NCBI RefSeq assembly: GCF_030503435.1 | Contig: NZ_JAUKPO010000031.1 | Span: 1 to 64,000, forward strand | Direction of reading: 5' to 3' | DNA: 64,000 nt | Origin: Rhodocytophaga aerolata | GTDB lineage: Bacteria > Bacteroidota > Bacteroidia > Cytophagales > 172606-1 | Part shown: positions 44,276 through 58,400 of the stretch, piece after piece | Position numbering within the stretch: the stretch's first letter is position 1 | Layout of the letters: each line of letters opens with the position of its first letter | Position numbers and translations under genes: made by a program | Notes under the pieces: model-generated | The model's input: the letters and a program-made list of their open reading frames with translations, nothing else | What the model was told of the DNA's origin: nothing | Databases searched by the model: none

Positions 44276-45826
44276 GTGCATAATAATTATTACTACATAC
44301 GTCAACTCTCCGGAGAGCTACGGAAAAAACTTACCGGCTGGACTCTAACCACCTGTTTCAGTCAGGAGAAGGATGAGCTGGTAGTAGGCTTTGTCCGGGA
44401 CAAAGAAGAATTTTATATAAAAGCAGTTCTGAAATCCGACTTTGCTTGCCTGGTATTTCCGGAAACGTTTCACCGGGCTAGAAAAAACAGTGTGGATCTG
44501 TTTGAAGAGCTGATGGATTTGCAAATTCTGGATGTGGTACAATACCAGAACGAACGGAGTTTTTCACTTGTGTTAGAGAAAGATTACCTGTTGTTGTTTA
44601 AAATGCATGGCAACCGCTCCAATATTATTCTGTTCAGACATAATGAAGCTATTGATTTATTTCACAATAAATTAGCCAACGACTTTTCTATTACCCCTGA
44701 GGCTTTACACCGCCATCTCGATCAACAATATGAAGCTTTTGTAGCCAATGGGTATCAGGTTCAATCTTTGTTTCCGACTTTTGGCAAGCCAGTTACCAGG
44801 TATCTGTTAACTAATGGGTATGAGCAAGCTGATGGTGCCGGAAAATGGAAGATTATAACTAATACCCTTACGTTTCTGGAAGAACCAACATTCTACATCA
44901 CCAATATAGATGAAACTCCTGCCCTATCTCTTTTACCGGTAGGAGATGTTCAGCAAACTACTCAGAGTGCTATAGAAGCAGCTAATCTTTTTTATGCTGC
45001 GTTTGCGCGGATTACAACACTGGAAGCAGAAAAACGGGTTGCTGTTAAACTGCTGGAAAAGAAAAAGAGCCAGACAGAGAATTACTTACTGAAAACGTAT
45101 GGCAAGCTGGAAGAAATAGAAAAAGAGTCTAAAAATGAGCATCTGGCAAATATCATTATGGCCAACCTGCACCAGATTCCTGCAAGAGCTGAAACAATAG
45201 AGTTGTATGATTTTTATCATGACCGGATGATCCCAGTAAAATTAAAAAAGGATTTAAGTCCGCAGAAAAATGCCGAAACCTATTACCGGAAGGCTAAAAA
45301 CGAGAAGATAGAAATAAACAAATTAAAGGAAGCTATCTCTGTAAAAGAACAGGAATTACAGCAGATAGAAACCCACCTGCAGGTAATTGATAACATAGAG
45401 CAGTTTAAAGAGTTGCGCAAATACCTGAAAGAACACAAACTGACCGATGAAAAAGCGGAGCCTACGCCAGAGTTGCTTTTTAAAAAAACAGAATACATGG
45501 GCTACGAAATTTGGATAGGCAAGAATGCTAAAAACAACGATCTGCTCACGCAGAAATATGCGTTTAAAGAAGATTTATGGCTGCATGCCAAAGATGTAAC
45601 CGGATCGCATGTGATTATTAAATACCAGGCAGGAAAAAATTTCCCCGAACCAGTGATAGAAAAAGCAGCAGAACTGGCAGCCTATTATTCCAAGATGCGT
45701 ACCGACAGCTTATGCCCGGTTATTTACACACCAAAAAAATATGTACGCAAACCCAAAGGTTTACCCGAAGGAGCAGTAGTAGTAGATAAGGAAAAGGTGC
45801 TGATGGTTGAACCCAAGGCAATCTAA
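44276..45826 (+). CDS. NFACT/RqcH-type RNA-binding protein
   Basis: This 516-aa protein is of the NEMF/FbpA/RqcH family. The start is a GTG at 44276, giving the family N-terminus HNNYYYIRQLSGELRKKL; the upstream in-frame ATG adds 23 unrelated residues. It has an NFACT-N domain (1-250), a long coiled coil (about 250-400, e.g. AVKLLEKKKSQTENYLLK and IEINKLKEAISVKEQELQQI), then an NFACT-R domain with DLWLHAKDVTGSHVII, KAAELAAYYSKMR and VIYTPKKYVRKPKGLPEG. In Bacillus RqcH recruits tRNA-Ala to stalled 50S subunits and adds alanine tails. That role is inferred here. It is followed by dtd, 78 bp downstream. Confidence 0.9.
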   Translation: MHNNYYYIRQLSGELRKKLTGWTLTTCFSQEKDELVVGFVRDKEEFYIKAVLKSDFACLVFPETFHRARKNSVDLFEELMDLQILDVVQYQNERSFSLVLEKDYLLLFKMHGNRSNIILFRHNEAIDLFHNKLANDFSITPEALHRHLDQQYEAFVANGYQVQSLFPTFGKPVTRYLLTNGYEQADGAGKWKIITNTLTFLEEPTFYITNIDETPALSLLPVGDVQQTTQSAIEAANLFYAAFARITTLEAEKRVAVKLLEKKKSQTENYLLKTYGKLEEIEKESKNEHLANIIMANLHQIPARAETIELYDFYHDRMIPVKLKKDLSPQKNAETYYRKAKNEKIEINKLKEAISVKEQELQQIETHLQVIDNIEQFKELRKYLKEHKLTDEKAEPTPELLFKKTEYMGYEIWIGKNAKNNDLLTQKYAFKEDLWLHAKDVTGSHVIIKYQAGKNFPEPVIEKAAELAAYYSKMRTDSLCPVIYTPKKYVRKPKGLPEGAVVVDKEKVLMVEPKAI

Positions 45827-45904
45827 AAACTTGCATATGTAATACGATAAAGATGCTCTGAAATTAAAATTTTTATTAAACTTCCTAATGCCTAACACTC
45901 ACAC

Positions 45905-46357
45905 ATGATTGCTGTTATTCAAAGAGTTTCCCAGGCTTCCGTTCAGATTGAAGGTAGTATCAAATCATCTATTGCTACAGGTTTTTTGGTACTGCTGGGT
46001 ATTACCCATACAGATACAACGGAAGACATAGGGTGGCTTTCTAAAAAAATGGTAAACATGCGCATATTTGGTGATGCAGAAGGAAAAATGAATATAGCAT
46101 TGCCGGAAGTAAACGGTGATATTCTGCTGATTAGTCAGTTTACGTTGCATGCCAGCACTAAGAAAGGCAACCGCCCTTCTTTTATCGAAGCAGCCAGGCC
46201 GGAAATAGCTATCCCTTTGTATGAACAGATGATTAAGGCACTGGAAAAGGAATTGGGCAAAAAAATTTATACCGGAGAGTTTGGAGCCGATATGAAAGTA
46301 AGTTTAATCAACGATGGTCCGGTAACTATTCTCATTGATTCTAAGAATAGAGTATAA
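45905..46357 (+). CDS. dtd: D-aminoacyl-tRNA deacylase
   Basis: This 150-aa cytosolic enzyme removes D-amino acids (and glycine from tRNA-Ala) from mischarged tRNA. The family signatures are complete: MIAVIQRVSQASV at the start, ISQFTLHAST with the SQFT active-site motif, RPSFIEAA, and the cis-Pro motif NDGPVTI near the end. Length is exact for Dtd. It lies 78 bp after the RqcH-type gene on the same strand, a translation quality-control pair, and ends at a strong terminator that overlaps its stop codon. Confidence 0.95.
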   Translation: MIAVIQRVSQASVQIEGSIKSSIATGFLVLLGITHTDTTEDIGWLSKKMVNMRIFGDAEGKMNIALPEVNGDILLISQFTLHASTKKGNRPSFIEAARPEIAIPLYEQMIKALEKELGKKIYTGEFGADMKVSLINDGPVTILIDSKNRV

Positions 46358-46391
46358 CAAAAAAGGCAGCTGAAAGGCTGCCTTTTTTGTT
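46356..46391. terminator. Strong bidirectional terminator
   Basis: A 15-bp perfect stem, AACAAAAAAGGCAGC (46356-46370) with GCTGCCTTTTTTGTT (46377-46391), and a 6-nt loop. It starts within the dtd stop codon and also serves the minus-strand adhesin gene, which stops 27 bp to the right. Confidence 0.9.
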
Positions 46392-46417
46392 TACCAAGTT
46401 TATAAGTAATCAGTTAT

Positions 46418-49400
46418 CTAGCGTTTAATTTCTACCCATCCATTGAACTGGCCTTGAGCAGCTATATTTACTGTGTAAAAGTAGATACCCTCTGCATAGC
46501 CTTCGCCATTCCAATCGTTCTGGTAATTGTTGCTTGTATAGATAATTTTGCCCCAACGGTTGGAGATAGTGACAAATGTACCGGTTGGCAAGTTACGGAT
46601 GAAGAACGTATCATTTACTCCATCCCCATTTGGCGTAAAGATGTTCGGAATGGTAAACTTACTTTCTTTGATTTCTGTCTCATACTCTTTCACACAGCCA
46701 TTGGCATCCCGGATGTACACCACATATTTACCCATTGGCTGAGTGGTGATCACTGTATCTACCGGCAAAGTCTTGTCTTTTACCACTGCCCAGTTACGTC
46801 CATCTATGCTGACTTCATACGGTGCGTTTCCACCCCGGATATCCGTAATCTTAATCTCTCCGGTAGGCTCATCAGGCAACGAAAGCGTAGCAGTTACCTT
46901 AGCTGTTATCTTATTGTCGATGCGAACACGAACCGGAACTGTAGAGCAACCTGCATCATCCGCTACTACAATGGAATATTCGCCAGGAGCCAGATTCGAA
47001 GCCAAATAATTAGGACTTTGTGGGAATATATAGCCACTTACGAATGTTTTGCCGCCATCCAGACTTACTCTGTATGGAGAAGTACCCCCCTTGATATTCA
47101 ACACCCGTACATCAAAGCAATCTACTTTCTCCAGGTCATATGTTAAAGAATCCGGGCCTGCCACTGTAAACTCTGTTTGTTTCGGACAAAGATCATTCGC
47201 ACTTTCTCTAACATACATGGTGTATTTGCCAGCTTTCAGGTCTAAGAATACCGGAGACTCTTGGAACCGGTTGTTATCAATACTATAGAAATACTTCTTA
47301 GAGGCATCTGCCATCACCGCTGTTGCACTGCCATTGGACGCACCGCAGGTAGCCGCTGTTGTGGCTACACCCACAGGTAATCCACCAGAGTAAATATTAA
47401 TATTTCTTACCGCTGTCTGGCAACTTGCTCCGTATTTAATAATCAACTGATACATTTTAGGAGCCAGGTCATTGTAGGCAATGCTGTCATTCTGAACAAA
47501 CTGCCAGGTGCTGCCATTGTCTAAACTTACCTGGTAAGGCTTGTTACCACCTTTTATTCCATATACTACTATTCTGCCTTTATTGCCACCCTCACAACCA
47601 ATACTTACCGAATCTACTTTGTAGGTAATGGCCGTTGTACCAGGGATAGTAAATACATCTTTTACCACACAACCGGAAGGTGTATTATCCCGGATAAATA
47701 ATTCGTATTGTCCGGCTGTCAGTTTCTCGAACACTGGACTTCCCTGGAAGTTAGTTCCATCAATACTGAACAAGTAAGGTGCTGTACCGCCGCTTATGTT
47801 TGTAATTTCTACTTTACCTGTAGCTTCGCCACATGCAGAAGTAGCAATATTACCGATCTGGTAATTGATGCCTTCAGGTTGTGAAAGTTCATAACTAAAT
47901 GCATATATACAGCCGGAAGCATCTTTCACACGCACCGTGTATTTACCTGCCTTCAAAGAGGTGAATTTCGCTGAAGATTGATAGATAACACCATCCATGC
48001 TATATTCATAAGGTGCTATGCCATTGGCCACAGTATTCATGGTTAACTCACCATCAGTGCCACCTTTACACGTAGGCTGAACAATGGTTGGTATACCGAC
48101 AGTTACTGCATTTGGTGAAGCCAATGTTCTGGTATATTGTGCGACACAACCTTTACTATCTTTCACATAGATGGTATAGGTACCGTTGCCCATGCCCGAG
48201 AAGGTTTTACGATTCTCGAAGGTAATATTATCTAGACTATACAGATAATCAGCTGTTCCGCCACTTACAGTTCCGATAGTAATCTCACCATCCGTAGATG
48301 TACAAGTTGATGGATCTTTCTTTGTAACATCTGCTATAATCTGAGCTGCTTCTGTTACAATCACCGGGTAAGAGGCTGTACATCCATTTGTCTGATTTTT
48401 ATCACGTACATACAGCACATAGGTATTTGCAGCCAGATTGGTAAATAGTGGGGAAACCTGATAGGTTATTCCATCCATAGAGTATTCATACGTGCCTGAG
48501 CCGCCTGTTACATCAAAGATGCGGGCACTGCCGTCTTGCTTACCGCTGCAAGAAGCTGAGCTAACTACTTCTGCTTTCGCTGCAATAGCATTAGCCACTT
48601 TCAAGCTTTGCGTAAATGTAGCGGTACATCCATTTGCACTTCTTACGGTAACAGTATAGTCGCCACCGGAAAGAGCTGTAAATGTATTTTCTGTTTGGAA
48701 GCTTCCATTATTAAGCTTGTATGTAAACGGAGCCACACCGCCTGCAGTAACCTGTACTGAAATTTCTCCATCACTTACTGAGCAGGTCGAAGGATTCTTT
48801 GGTGTTAAAGCAATTACCATTTTTGCAGGTTCTGCAACTGTTACTTTGAACGTGTTGATACAAGTACTATTCTCGCTCTGATCTTTGATGTATACGGTGT
48901 AATCACCACCTTTCAATCCTGTAAACTCCTGGGTTCCGCTGAAGGTAGTTCCATCCAGAGAATACACGAATGTACCTGATCCGCCTTTTACATTATCAAT
49001 CTTGATTTTACCGTCGTTTTCTCCACTACAAGATACTGGAGCCGACTGTGTAACGGTTGCAGTAATTGGCTCAACCCCTCTAACCGTAATGTTTACACTA
49101 AACCGGCAATTATTTGCATCGCGGATTGTAGCCGGATATATACCTGGGTCCAGATTCGCATACATGGTGTTCGGTCCAAAGGTATTACCATCTACACTGA
49201 AGGCATAATCAGCTGTTCCACCGGATACATTGGTGAACTCAATACTTCCTTTATCATTACATGTTTTCGGCTCTGTTACTACAATAATTCCACTTACATT
49301 AAACTTGCTGGTAACAGTTGTAGTGAACGAAGCGGTACAAGACGTTTTATTTTTATCTCGGACAGTGATCGTATAAGTACCTGCTGCTAGATTTGCAAAG

Positions 49401-52400
49401 TTCGGACTATCCTGGAAAGTAACTCCGTCTATGCTGTAGGCATATCTTCCGCTTCCACCAGTAATCTCAATCAACTCTGCTGTACCATTTGCTTGTCCAT
49501 CGCATAATACCGGGGAGCTGATTATTCTGGCAGTTAAGTCACATGTAGGAACACATGCATTATTCACAGTAGCACTTGTAGTGAATATACATCCATTGGC
49601 TGCTACCACCCGTATTGAATATGTTTTAGGAGCTAACCCAGTAAACACACCGTTAGAGTTAAGTACACCATCTATAAAATACTGATATGGTCCAGCTGCA
49701 CCTGTAATAGTACCGACAGTGATAGTTCCATCGTTTGCACCACAAGCTGTTTCAGCGGTAGCATTCAAAGTAACTGCTGTTATACCACCTGCTACAGTTA
49801 AATCCTGTGTCAAGCTAATCTGACAACCTGCCCCATCCTTAATGAACACCGTGTAATTCCCTCCAGTCAACCCGGCAAACGTAGCTTCATTTTGATAGGT
49901 TGTTCCATCTAAACTATAGGTATATGGTGCTGTGTCACTCGTTACATTGACTGTAATGCTTCCGTTTGCTGTCGTACAGTTTGCCGGATTGCTTCCGTTA
50001 ATGGTTGCAGTAATAACAGGAATAGTTAAGGTAACTACAGGTAAGGTTACAGTACATCCATTCGCATCTTTCACCATTAGACTGTAAGCACCTTCGCCCA
50101 GGTTAGTAAAGCTATTGTTGCTAACAAACGTAGCTCCATTGTCAATAGAATAGGTAAGCGTACCTGAACCTCCATTGGCTGTTACTGTAATACTTCCACT
50201 ATTGCTGCTACACGTTGGATTTGTTCTGTCAGAAATACTGGCAGTAATCGCAGCCGGAGCAGTTATTATTACATCTGCTAAAGTGGTAATACAGTTGTTG
50301 GCATCTTTCACAGAAATGGTATAAGTACCGGCTGCTAAACCTGTCAATATACCGTTTCCTGCTGCGAACGAAGCACCATTTATTGCATATTGATATGGTG
50401 ATCTCCCGCCGTTTACTGTAATGGTAATCTCACCATTCGCATCGGTGCTGCAAGTAATCGGCTTAGATAATACTGCATTTGCAGTTAGAGGAGTTGCTCC
50501 TTTAATCTCTACGGTTGTAGTGAATGTGCATCCGTTGGCATCTTTAATTGTAGCAGGATACATACCTATCCGTAAGTTAGGGAACACATCTGTAGAACTA
50601 AAGCTTATACCATCTACACTGTAGGTATAGGGTGCAGTGCCACCAGCTACAGAACGGAACTCAATACTTCCTCTATCCTGGCAAGCTTCCGGATTATTAA
50701 CCACAATTACTCCACTTACATTAAATTGCTTACCTACCACAACCGGGAAAGAAGCGGTACAGGAAGGATTGTTTTTGTCTCTGACAAGAATGGTATACGT
50801 ACCTGCCGCCAGACTACTAAAATTCGGACTATTTTGATAGGTAACCCCACTATTTACACTGTACTCATACGTGCCGCTGCCCCCGCTTACATTTACTAAA
50901 ATAGCGGTACCATTGTTTACTCCATCGCAGAGCACAGGTGTAGAGTAAGCTTCCGCTGTTAAATTGCATACAGGTGTGCAAGCATTAACGGTGGCTGAAA
51001 GGGTATATGAGCAACCATCATTTGATACTACCTGAATTGTATACGTACTTGGCGCAAGCCTTGAGAATACTTCGTTACCGGCCCCATCTGGATTAATTAC
51101 TCCATCTATAAAATATTGGAATGGAGCCTGGCCACCGTTGACAGTAACTATTATGGTACCATCATTAGCTCCGCAGGTAATTTCTGCTGTAGAAGATGCC
51201 GTGGCTATAAATCCACTTCCACTGTTCAATGTCCAATTCTTGGTGATGAAACAGGTTGTATTATTTTTATCTCTTATAGTGATAGTATAATCTCCGTCTG
51301 GCAGACCTGGGAAGGTAGTTTCATCCTGGTAAGTTGTACCATCTATACTGAATTCAAATGTTCCACTGCCTCCGCTAATATTACGTATGGTAATGGTGCC
51401 ATCTGTAGTACTGCAAGCGGTTGGATTACTTCCGGTGATATCAGCCATGATTGCATCTGGCTGGGTGATGGTTACAGCAGGCAGCACAGCGGTACAGCCA
51501 TTGGCATCTTTCACAGTAATTGTATTGTAGATACCTGCTTGTAATCCGTTAAAGGTATTGCTTGCTGCGAATATGACACCATCTAAAGAATAGGTATAGT
51601 TTGACGTTCCGCCTGTTGCTCCTACTGTGATTGACCCATTCGTATTCCCATTGCAACCTGTTACATCGGCCTTAGCTATTAAGCTGATTGCTAACGCTTG
51701 TGGTTGGGAAATAGCAAGATTCAAGCTAGTGCTACAAGCATTATCCGCTACATCTCTGACATAGATGGTGTAACTGCCAGCTGCTAAGCCTGTGAAACTA
51801 GCCACCGCCTGATAAGCTACGCCATCCAAGCTGTATTCATAGCTGCCACTGCCCCCACTCACCTGCACACTTACCCTTCCATCACTTGCCCCATGACAAG
51901 TAACATCCTGTTGGCTCTGCACACTTGCTGTCAAACTGCAAGGACAAGATGAAGGAATGGTCACGGCCTCACTGGTATAGCTACAGCCATTGGAAGCTTC
52001 GATACGGATTCTGTATGACTGTTTTCCGTTTAGTCCGGTAAACAAGTTGCTGTTGATGCCTATGGGATTGGCTACAAACACGCCATTGCCTGCTAAGTCA
52101 ATGTAGAAGTTGTAAGGAGCACTGCCCCCACTTACCGAGCTGACCATGATCATGCCATCATTGTTTCCACAGGCACTCTCAGCCATCGGCGTTACTCTGG
52201 CAGTTAGACCTCCGGCACTTGTCAGCGTCTGTGATTGAGAGATCTGACAACCGGCAGCATCGCGGATGTAGACGGTGTAGCTGCCATCAGATAGGTTAGC
52301 AAAGCTATTATCTGTCGAGAAAGTGGTTCCATCTAAGCTGTATTGATAGGGAGCACTGCCGCCATTGACACTGCTGACAGTAATAGAACCATCCTGGGCA

Positions 52401-55400
52401 GTACACCCGGTAGGAGCTACTCCCTCTATTACCGCTGTCAAGGCTGCAGGTTCTGTAATCGTAGCTGTTACTGTTACTTCACAATTCGCTGCATCTCTGA
52501 TAATAAATGTGTAATCTCCGGCTGCTAAACCAGCAAAGGTGCTAGTACTTACAAAAGTAACTCCATCCGTAGAATAAGTATACGGAGCTGTGCCTCCGGT
52601 AGTAGTTAATACGATGCTTCCATTGTCGTCACCAGCGCAAAACACATTATTTACTTGTGCTGTAGCGGCTAATGTACAGGTTGGAGTACATCCGGTTCCA
52701 ACGGTAACATTGCTTAAAATAAATTCACAACTATTGGCATCTACTACTTTGATAGTATAAACTGCAGGAATCAGACCTGAGAATACACTTTCACCTGCAC
52801 CAGCCGGATTAGGATTTCCATTAATATAATATGTATATCCTGTAGAACCAGAAGCAGTAATGGTAATGCTACCATCTGCCAGGTTACAAGCAGTTTCATC
52901 CGAAACTGTTGCTGTAGCAACTACTCCATCCAGAGCTATCAGGTTCCTTGGCTGACTTGTTACACATCCTTTAGCATCTTTAATATAGACTACATATGAT
53001 CCGGCAGATAAGCCTATAAAGAATTGGGAAGGCTGATAATTGGTACCATCCAGGCTGTAACTATAGGGAGCGGTACCACCAGTCACATTGCTAATAGTAA
53101 ACATGCCATCGTTTGCCTCACAACTAGAGGGATTGATAGCATTAATAGTAGCCGTGATGGTTGATGAAGAAGAAATTGTAACACCGCTTAACACAGCTAT
53201 ACAAGCACCGGCATCTTTTACAGTAACAGTATACGTACCAGCAGCCAGATTAGCGAAAGTAGCACTATTAATGAAGGTAGTTCCATCTATTGAGTATGTG
53301 TAACTACCAGAGCCTCCATTTGCTGATACAGTAATGGAACCATCCTTTCCATTTCCGCAAGAAATATCTGTTTTAGAAGCCAGGCTAATGGCAAGAGGCG
53401 CTGGCTGTGTTATTTGCTGAGGAGCCAGTGTAGCTGTACATCCATTGGCATCTTTTACGATAATGGTATAGGTTCCGGCAGGAAGATTGTTGAATACACC
53501 TGTGCCGGAAACAAAATCAACACCATTTACTGAATAGGTATATGGACTGGTACCGCCACTAACGTTTGTGGTTATCTCTCCATTAGACTCCCCATTGCAA
53601 CCCGTCACATTTGTTTTTGCAGTTAAACTAATAACTAACAAGGCAGGCTCATTTACCACTACACCAACTGTGGTAATACAAGTTGTAGAAATATCTCTTA
53701 TAGTAACGGTATAATTCCTACTTGCAAGGTCTGTAAACGTAGCACTATTCTGGAAAGTAGTACCATCCAGACTATACTCATAATTTCCACTTCCGCCACT
53801 TACATTATCAACCGTGATGCTGCCATCTGTAGCTCCATTACAAGTAACATTTAACGTTGAAGCGGTAGCTGTAAATCCTGGGACACTTGTCAAATTTGCT
53901 GGTAGAGTAATAGTACAACCCCTAGCGTCTTTTATGTACACTGTATAACTGCCATTGGCTATGCCTAGGAAAGTTGTTGTCGTTTGAAAAGTAGTATTAT
54001 CCAGACTATAGCTATAGGGTGCAGTTCCACCATTTACCGTAGCAATTGTGATAGAGCCATCATTGTTCGAACAAGTAGTAGGATTGCTGGTTGATAAAGT
54101 TGCCGTTAACGCTTGTGGTTGGGAAATAGCAAGATTCAAGCTAGTGCTACAAGCATTATCCGCTACATCTCTGACATAGATGGTGTAACTGCCAGCTGCT
54201 AAGCCTGTGAAACTAGCCACCGCCTGATAAGCTACGCCATCCAAGCTGTATTCATAGCTGCCACTGCCCCCACTCACCTGCACACTTACCCTTCCATCAC
54301 TTGCCCCATGACAAGTAACATCCTGTTGGCTCTGCACACTTGCTGTCAAACTGCAAGGACAAGATGAAGGAATGGTCACGGCCTCACTGGTATAGCTACA
54401 GCCATTGGAAGCTTCGATACGGATTCTGTATGACTGTTTTCCGTTTAGTCCGGTAAACAAGTTGCTGTTGATGCCTATGGGATTGGCTACAAACACGCCA
54501 TTGCCTGCTAAGTCAATGTAGAAGTTGTAAGGAGCACTGCCCCCACTTACCGAGCTGACCATGATCATGCCATCATTGTTTCCACAGGCACTCTCAGCCA
54601 TCGGCGTTACTCTGGCAGTTAGACCTCCGGCACTTGTCAGCGTCTGTGATTGAGAGATCTGACAACCGGCAGCATCGCGGATGTAGACGGTGTAGCTGCC
54701 ATCAGATAGGTTAGCAAAGCTATTATCTGTCGAGAAAGTGGTTCCATCTAAGCTGTATTGATAGGGAGCACTGCCGCCATTGACACTGCTGACAGTAATA
54801 GAACCATCCTGGGCAGTACACCCGGTAGGAGCTACTCCCTCTATTACCGCTGTTAACGTTGTTGAAGTTAATGAAACAGTTGGTAACGAAATAGTACAGT
54901 TATTGGCATCTTGTACCTGAATTGTATAGTCTCCGGCTGCTAAATTAGAGAAAGTGCCAGTACCTGATGTAAAGCTGCCTCCATTAATGGAATATTGATA
55001 TGGGCTTACCCCGCCATTAACTGCTACTATTATATTTCCTGTGTTACCTGCTGAACAACCTGGGTCAGTTTTCGATGTTAAGCTGATAGTAAGTAAAGTA
55101 GGTTGCAAAATTGATTGAGCTGGTAAAACAGCGGTACAGCCATTGGCATCTTTGACAGTTATTTTATCATAGGTACCTGCAGCCATGTTACTAAAAATAT
55201 TGTTAGAGACAAAAGTATTTCCATCTATGGAATAGGTGTACGGAGAGGTACCACCGGAACCTGCTACAGAAATACTACCACTGTTTTCTCCGGTGCATTT
55301 TACGTCTGTTTTACTTATCAGATTAATTATTACCGAACTTGGTGCTGTCAGGGTAGTAGCTGGCAATGTATACGTACAAGAATTAGCATCTTTTACAGTA

Positions 55401-58400
55401 ATAGTATAAGTACCAGCCGCCAGATTAGAGAAGGTAGCATTATTGACAAAGCTAGTGCCATCTAGCGAATAGGTATAGCTGCCAGAACCACCACTAGCCG
55501 ATACCGTGATTGATCCATTAGTTATACCACATCCAGTAGGATTTGTACTCGTAGCTGTTGCGGTTATTGTAGCCGGCGCAACTATGCTTACGGGAATAGT
55601 AACTGTACAAGATGATGTATTTTTGTCTACTACTGTAACTGTATAATTTCCGGCTGAAAGACTGGCAAATACTGGTGAATCTTGGAAAGTACTTCCATCT
55701 ACACTATACGCATATGAACCTGAACCGCCAGAAACATTAGTTATTGTGATAGTACCATCGGTATTATTATTGCAGGTTGGATCGGTTTTGTCAGCAGTTG
55801 CTGTTAACACACCCGGCGTAGTAGTAATAGTTACAGGTATCTGTGCTGTACAATTATTGGCATCTCTTACCTGTATGGTATGATTGCCTGATGAGAGGTT
55901 ACTGAATGTAGCATTTCCACTGAAAGACCCACCATCAATAGCATACAAATAAGCCGCCGTACCACCAGAGGCAACCACCGTAACACTACCTGAATTTGTA
56001 CCTGTGCAAGCATTAATATCAGTTTGTGAAGATATGGCCAGGGTTAAGGCAGCAGGCTCGGTAATAGTTACTACAGGCAGGGCAACTGTACAATTGTTAG
56101 CGTCATTTATTACGATGGTATAATTACCAGCTGATAAATTATTGATTGTACCTGTAAATGCAGCCGATGCCCCTCCATTAATAGTGTAGGTATAGGGTGC
56201 ATTTCCACCAGATACAGATAAGCCGATGCTTCCATCTGTTCCAGCTGCACAAGTCACCTGGTTAGTTGAAGCAACAGCAGCAATAATGGCAGAAGGCTGC
56301 GATACAACCACTCCTGCTACAGCAGTTGTACAGCCGTTGGCATCTCTTACAGATACGGTATATGTACCTGCTGTTAATCCAGAAAATACATTACTTGTGC
56401 TGTAACTACCATTGTTTATGGCATATTCATAAGGTGCAGTACCTCCGGTACCATTAATAGTAATACTTCCATTATTTCCATTATTGCAAGTAGGATCTGT
56501 TTGAGCAGATACACTTACGGATAATACTGCAGGATCAGTTAATGTTTGTGGGGCTAGTTCAGCTGTACAGCCGTTAGCATCTCTCACCCGGATGGTGTAC
56601 GTACCTGCAGACAAAGTATTGAATACCTCACTGCTGCCGAAACTTCCTCCGTTAATGGAATACTCATAGGTTGCTGTACCGCCAGAAGCTACTACAGTAA
56701 GGCTACCTGTATTTTGACCGTTACAAGTAGGATCTGTTTTAGCAACCAGAGTAAGTAGTAGCTGAGCAGGTTCTGTAATTGTTTGAGTAGCTAAAGCAGT
56801 AGTACAACCTTTAGAATCTTGTACTTCTATAGTATAGTTACCGGCTGGCAAATTAGAGAACGTACTACTATTAGTAAAACTTCCTCCGTTAATAGAATAT
56901 GTATAATCCGCTGTACCACCTGATGCAGCCACTGAAATACTACCATTGTTTCCATCTTTACAAGATACATCCGTTTTGGTAAGTAAGCTTATGGTTAGAG
57001 CCGTTGGCTGGGCAAGAGTGATAGTAGGTAAAGTAGCGAAACACCCTTTGCTGTCTCTTACCTGAATGCTGTAGTCGCCAGCCACTAAACCGCTGAAACT
57101 TGCACTGGCTACAAAAGCTGCTCCATTGATGGAATATTCGTAACCTGGTGTGCCGCCACTAGCTGCTACCACAATCTCGCCTGTGCTGTCTCCAAAACAA
57201 GCTTCTATATCTTTCTTGGATACAAGTGCAATGGCTACTTGGGTAGGTTGGGTAATAGTCACCGGAGCTAAACTAGCACTGCAGCCATTGGCATCGCGCA
57301 CGACAATAGTATAGTTACCGGCCGCTAGGTTGCTGAAAGTGCCTGTTCCGGCAGCAAAAGCTCCCCCATTCACTGAATAGGTGTAGCCGGCTGTACCGCC
57401 TGCAGCTGTGACCACAATCTCCCCTGTGCTGTCTCCAAAGCAAGTTGTTATATCTGTTTGGGAAGTTAAGGCAATAGTTAATAAAGCAGGCTCCGTTATA
57501 GTTACTGTAGATAAAGTTACCTGGCAATCTTTACTGTCCTTTACGCGTATGGTATAGTCACCAGCAGGTAAGTTGTTGAAAATATTCGTTGTAACAAAGG
57601 CCCCACCATTAATAGAATAGGTATATGTAGCTGTGCCACCCGAGGCTGCTACGGTAATACTGCCTGTATTTTCGCCATTACAGGTTATGTTAGTTTGAGA
57701 ACTGATAGAAGCTGTCAATGCAGCAGGCTGGGTAATTGTTACTGGTGCTAAGCTTACCTCGCATCCTTTGCTATCTCTTACTGCAACAGTATATGTTCCG
57801 GCGGTTAACCCGGTAAATGAACCTGAATTAGCTACAAAAGCTGCTCCATTAATGGAATATTCATAGCCAGGGGTACCGCCACTAGCAGTTACTACAATTT
57901 CTCCGGTAGCCTCTCCATTACAATTCTCAATATTTGACGTAGAAACAAGACTAATTGCAATTTGGTCAGGTTGTGTAAGTGTGACTGTTGGAAGTGTAGC
58001 CGTACATCCATTAGCATCTCTCACCACAATCGTATAATTCCCTGCAAGCAAACTGGCAAAACTACCTGTTCCGGCAGCAAAAGCTCCGCCATTAATGGAA
58101 TATTCATAGCCTGGTGTGCCTCCGGTTACATCTGTTATAATTTGTCCGGTAGCCTCACCAAAACATCCAGTAATTTGTGTTGTGCTGGTAAGGGTTATAG
58201 CTAATATATCAGGTTGGGTTAATGTTATAGTAGGCAGGCTAACCTGACAATTTTTATTGTCTCTAACTATAATTGTATAGTCACCAGCTGTTAACCCATT
58301 GAAACTACCTGTTCCGGCTACAAAAGTGCCGCCATTGATGGAATATTCATAGCCGGGTGTTCCGCCAGTAGTAGTTAGAGTTATGCTTCCGTTTGTATTT

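Noticed and set aside
46454-47146. Long + strand open reading frame (230 codons) opposite the adhesin C-terminus
   Set aside because: It is an antisense shadow of a repetitive gene; no signal, family motif or start context, and many similar antisense frames occur along the same gene.
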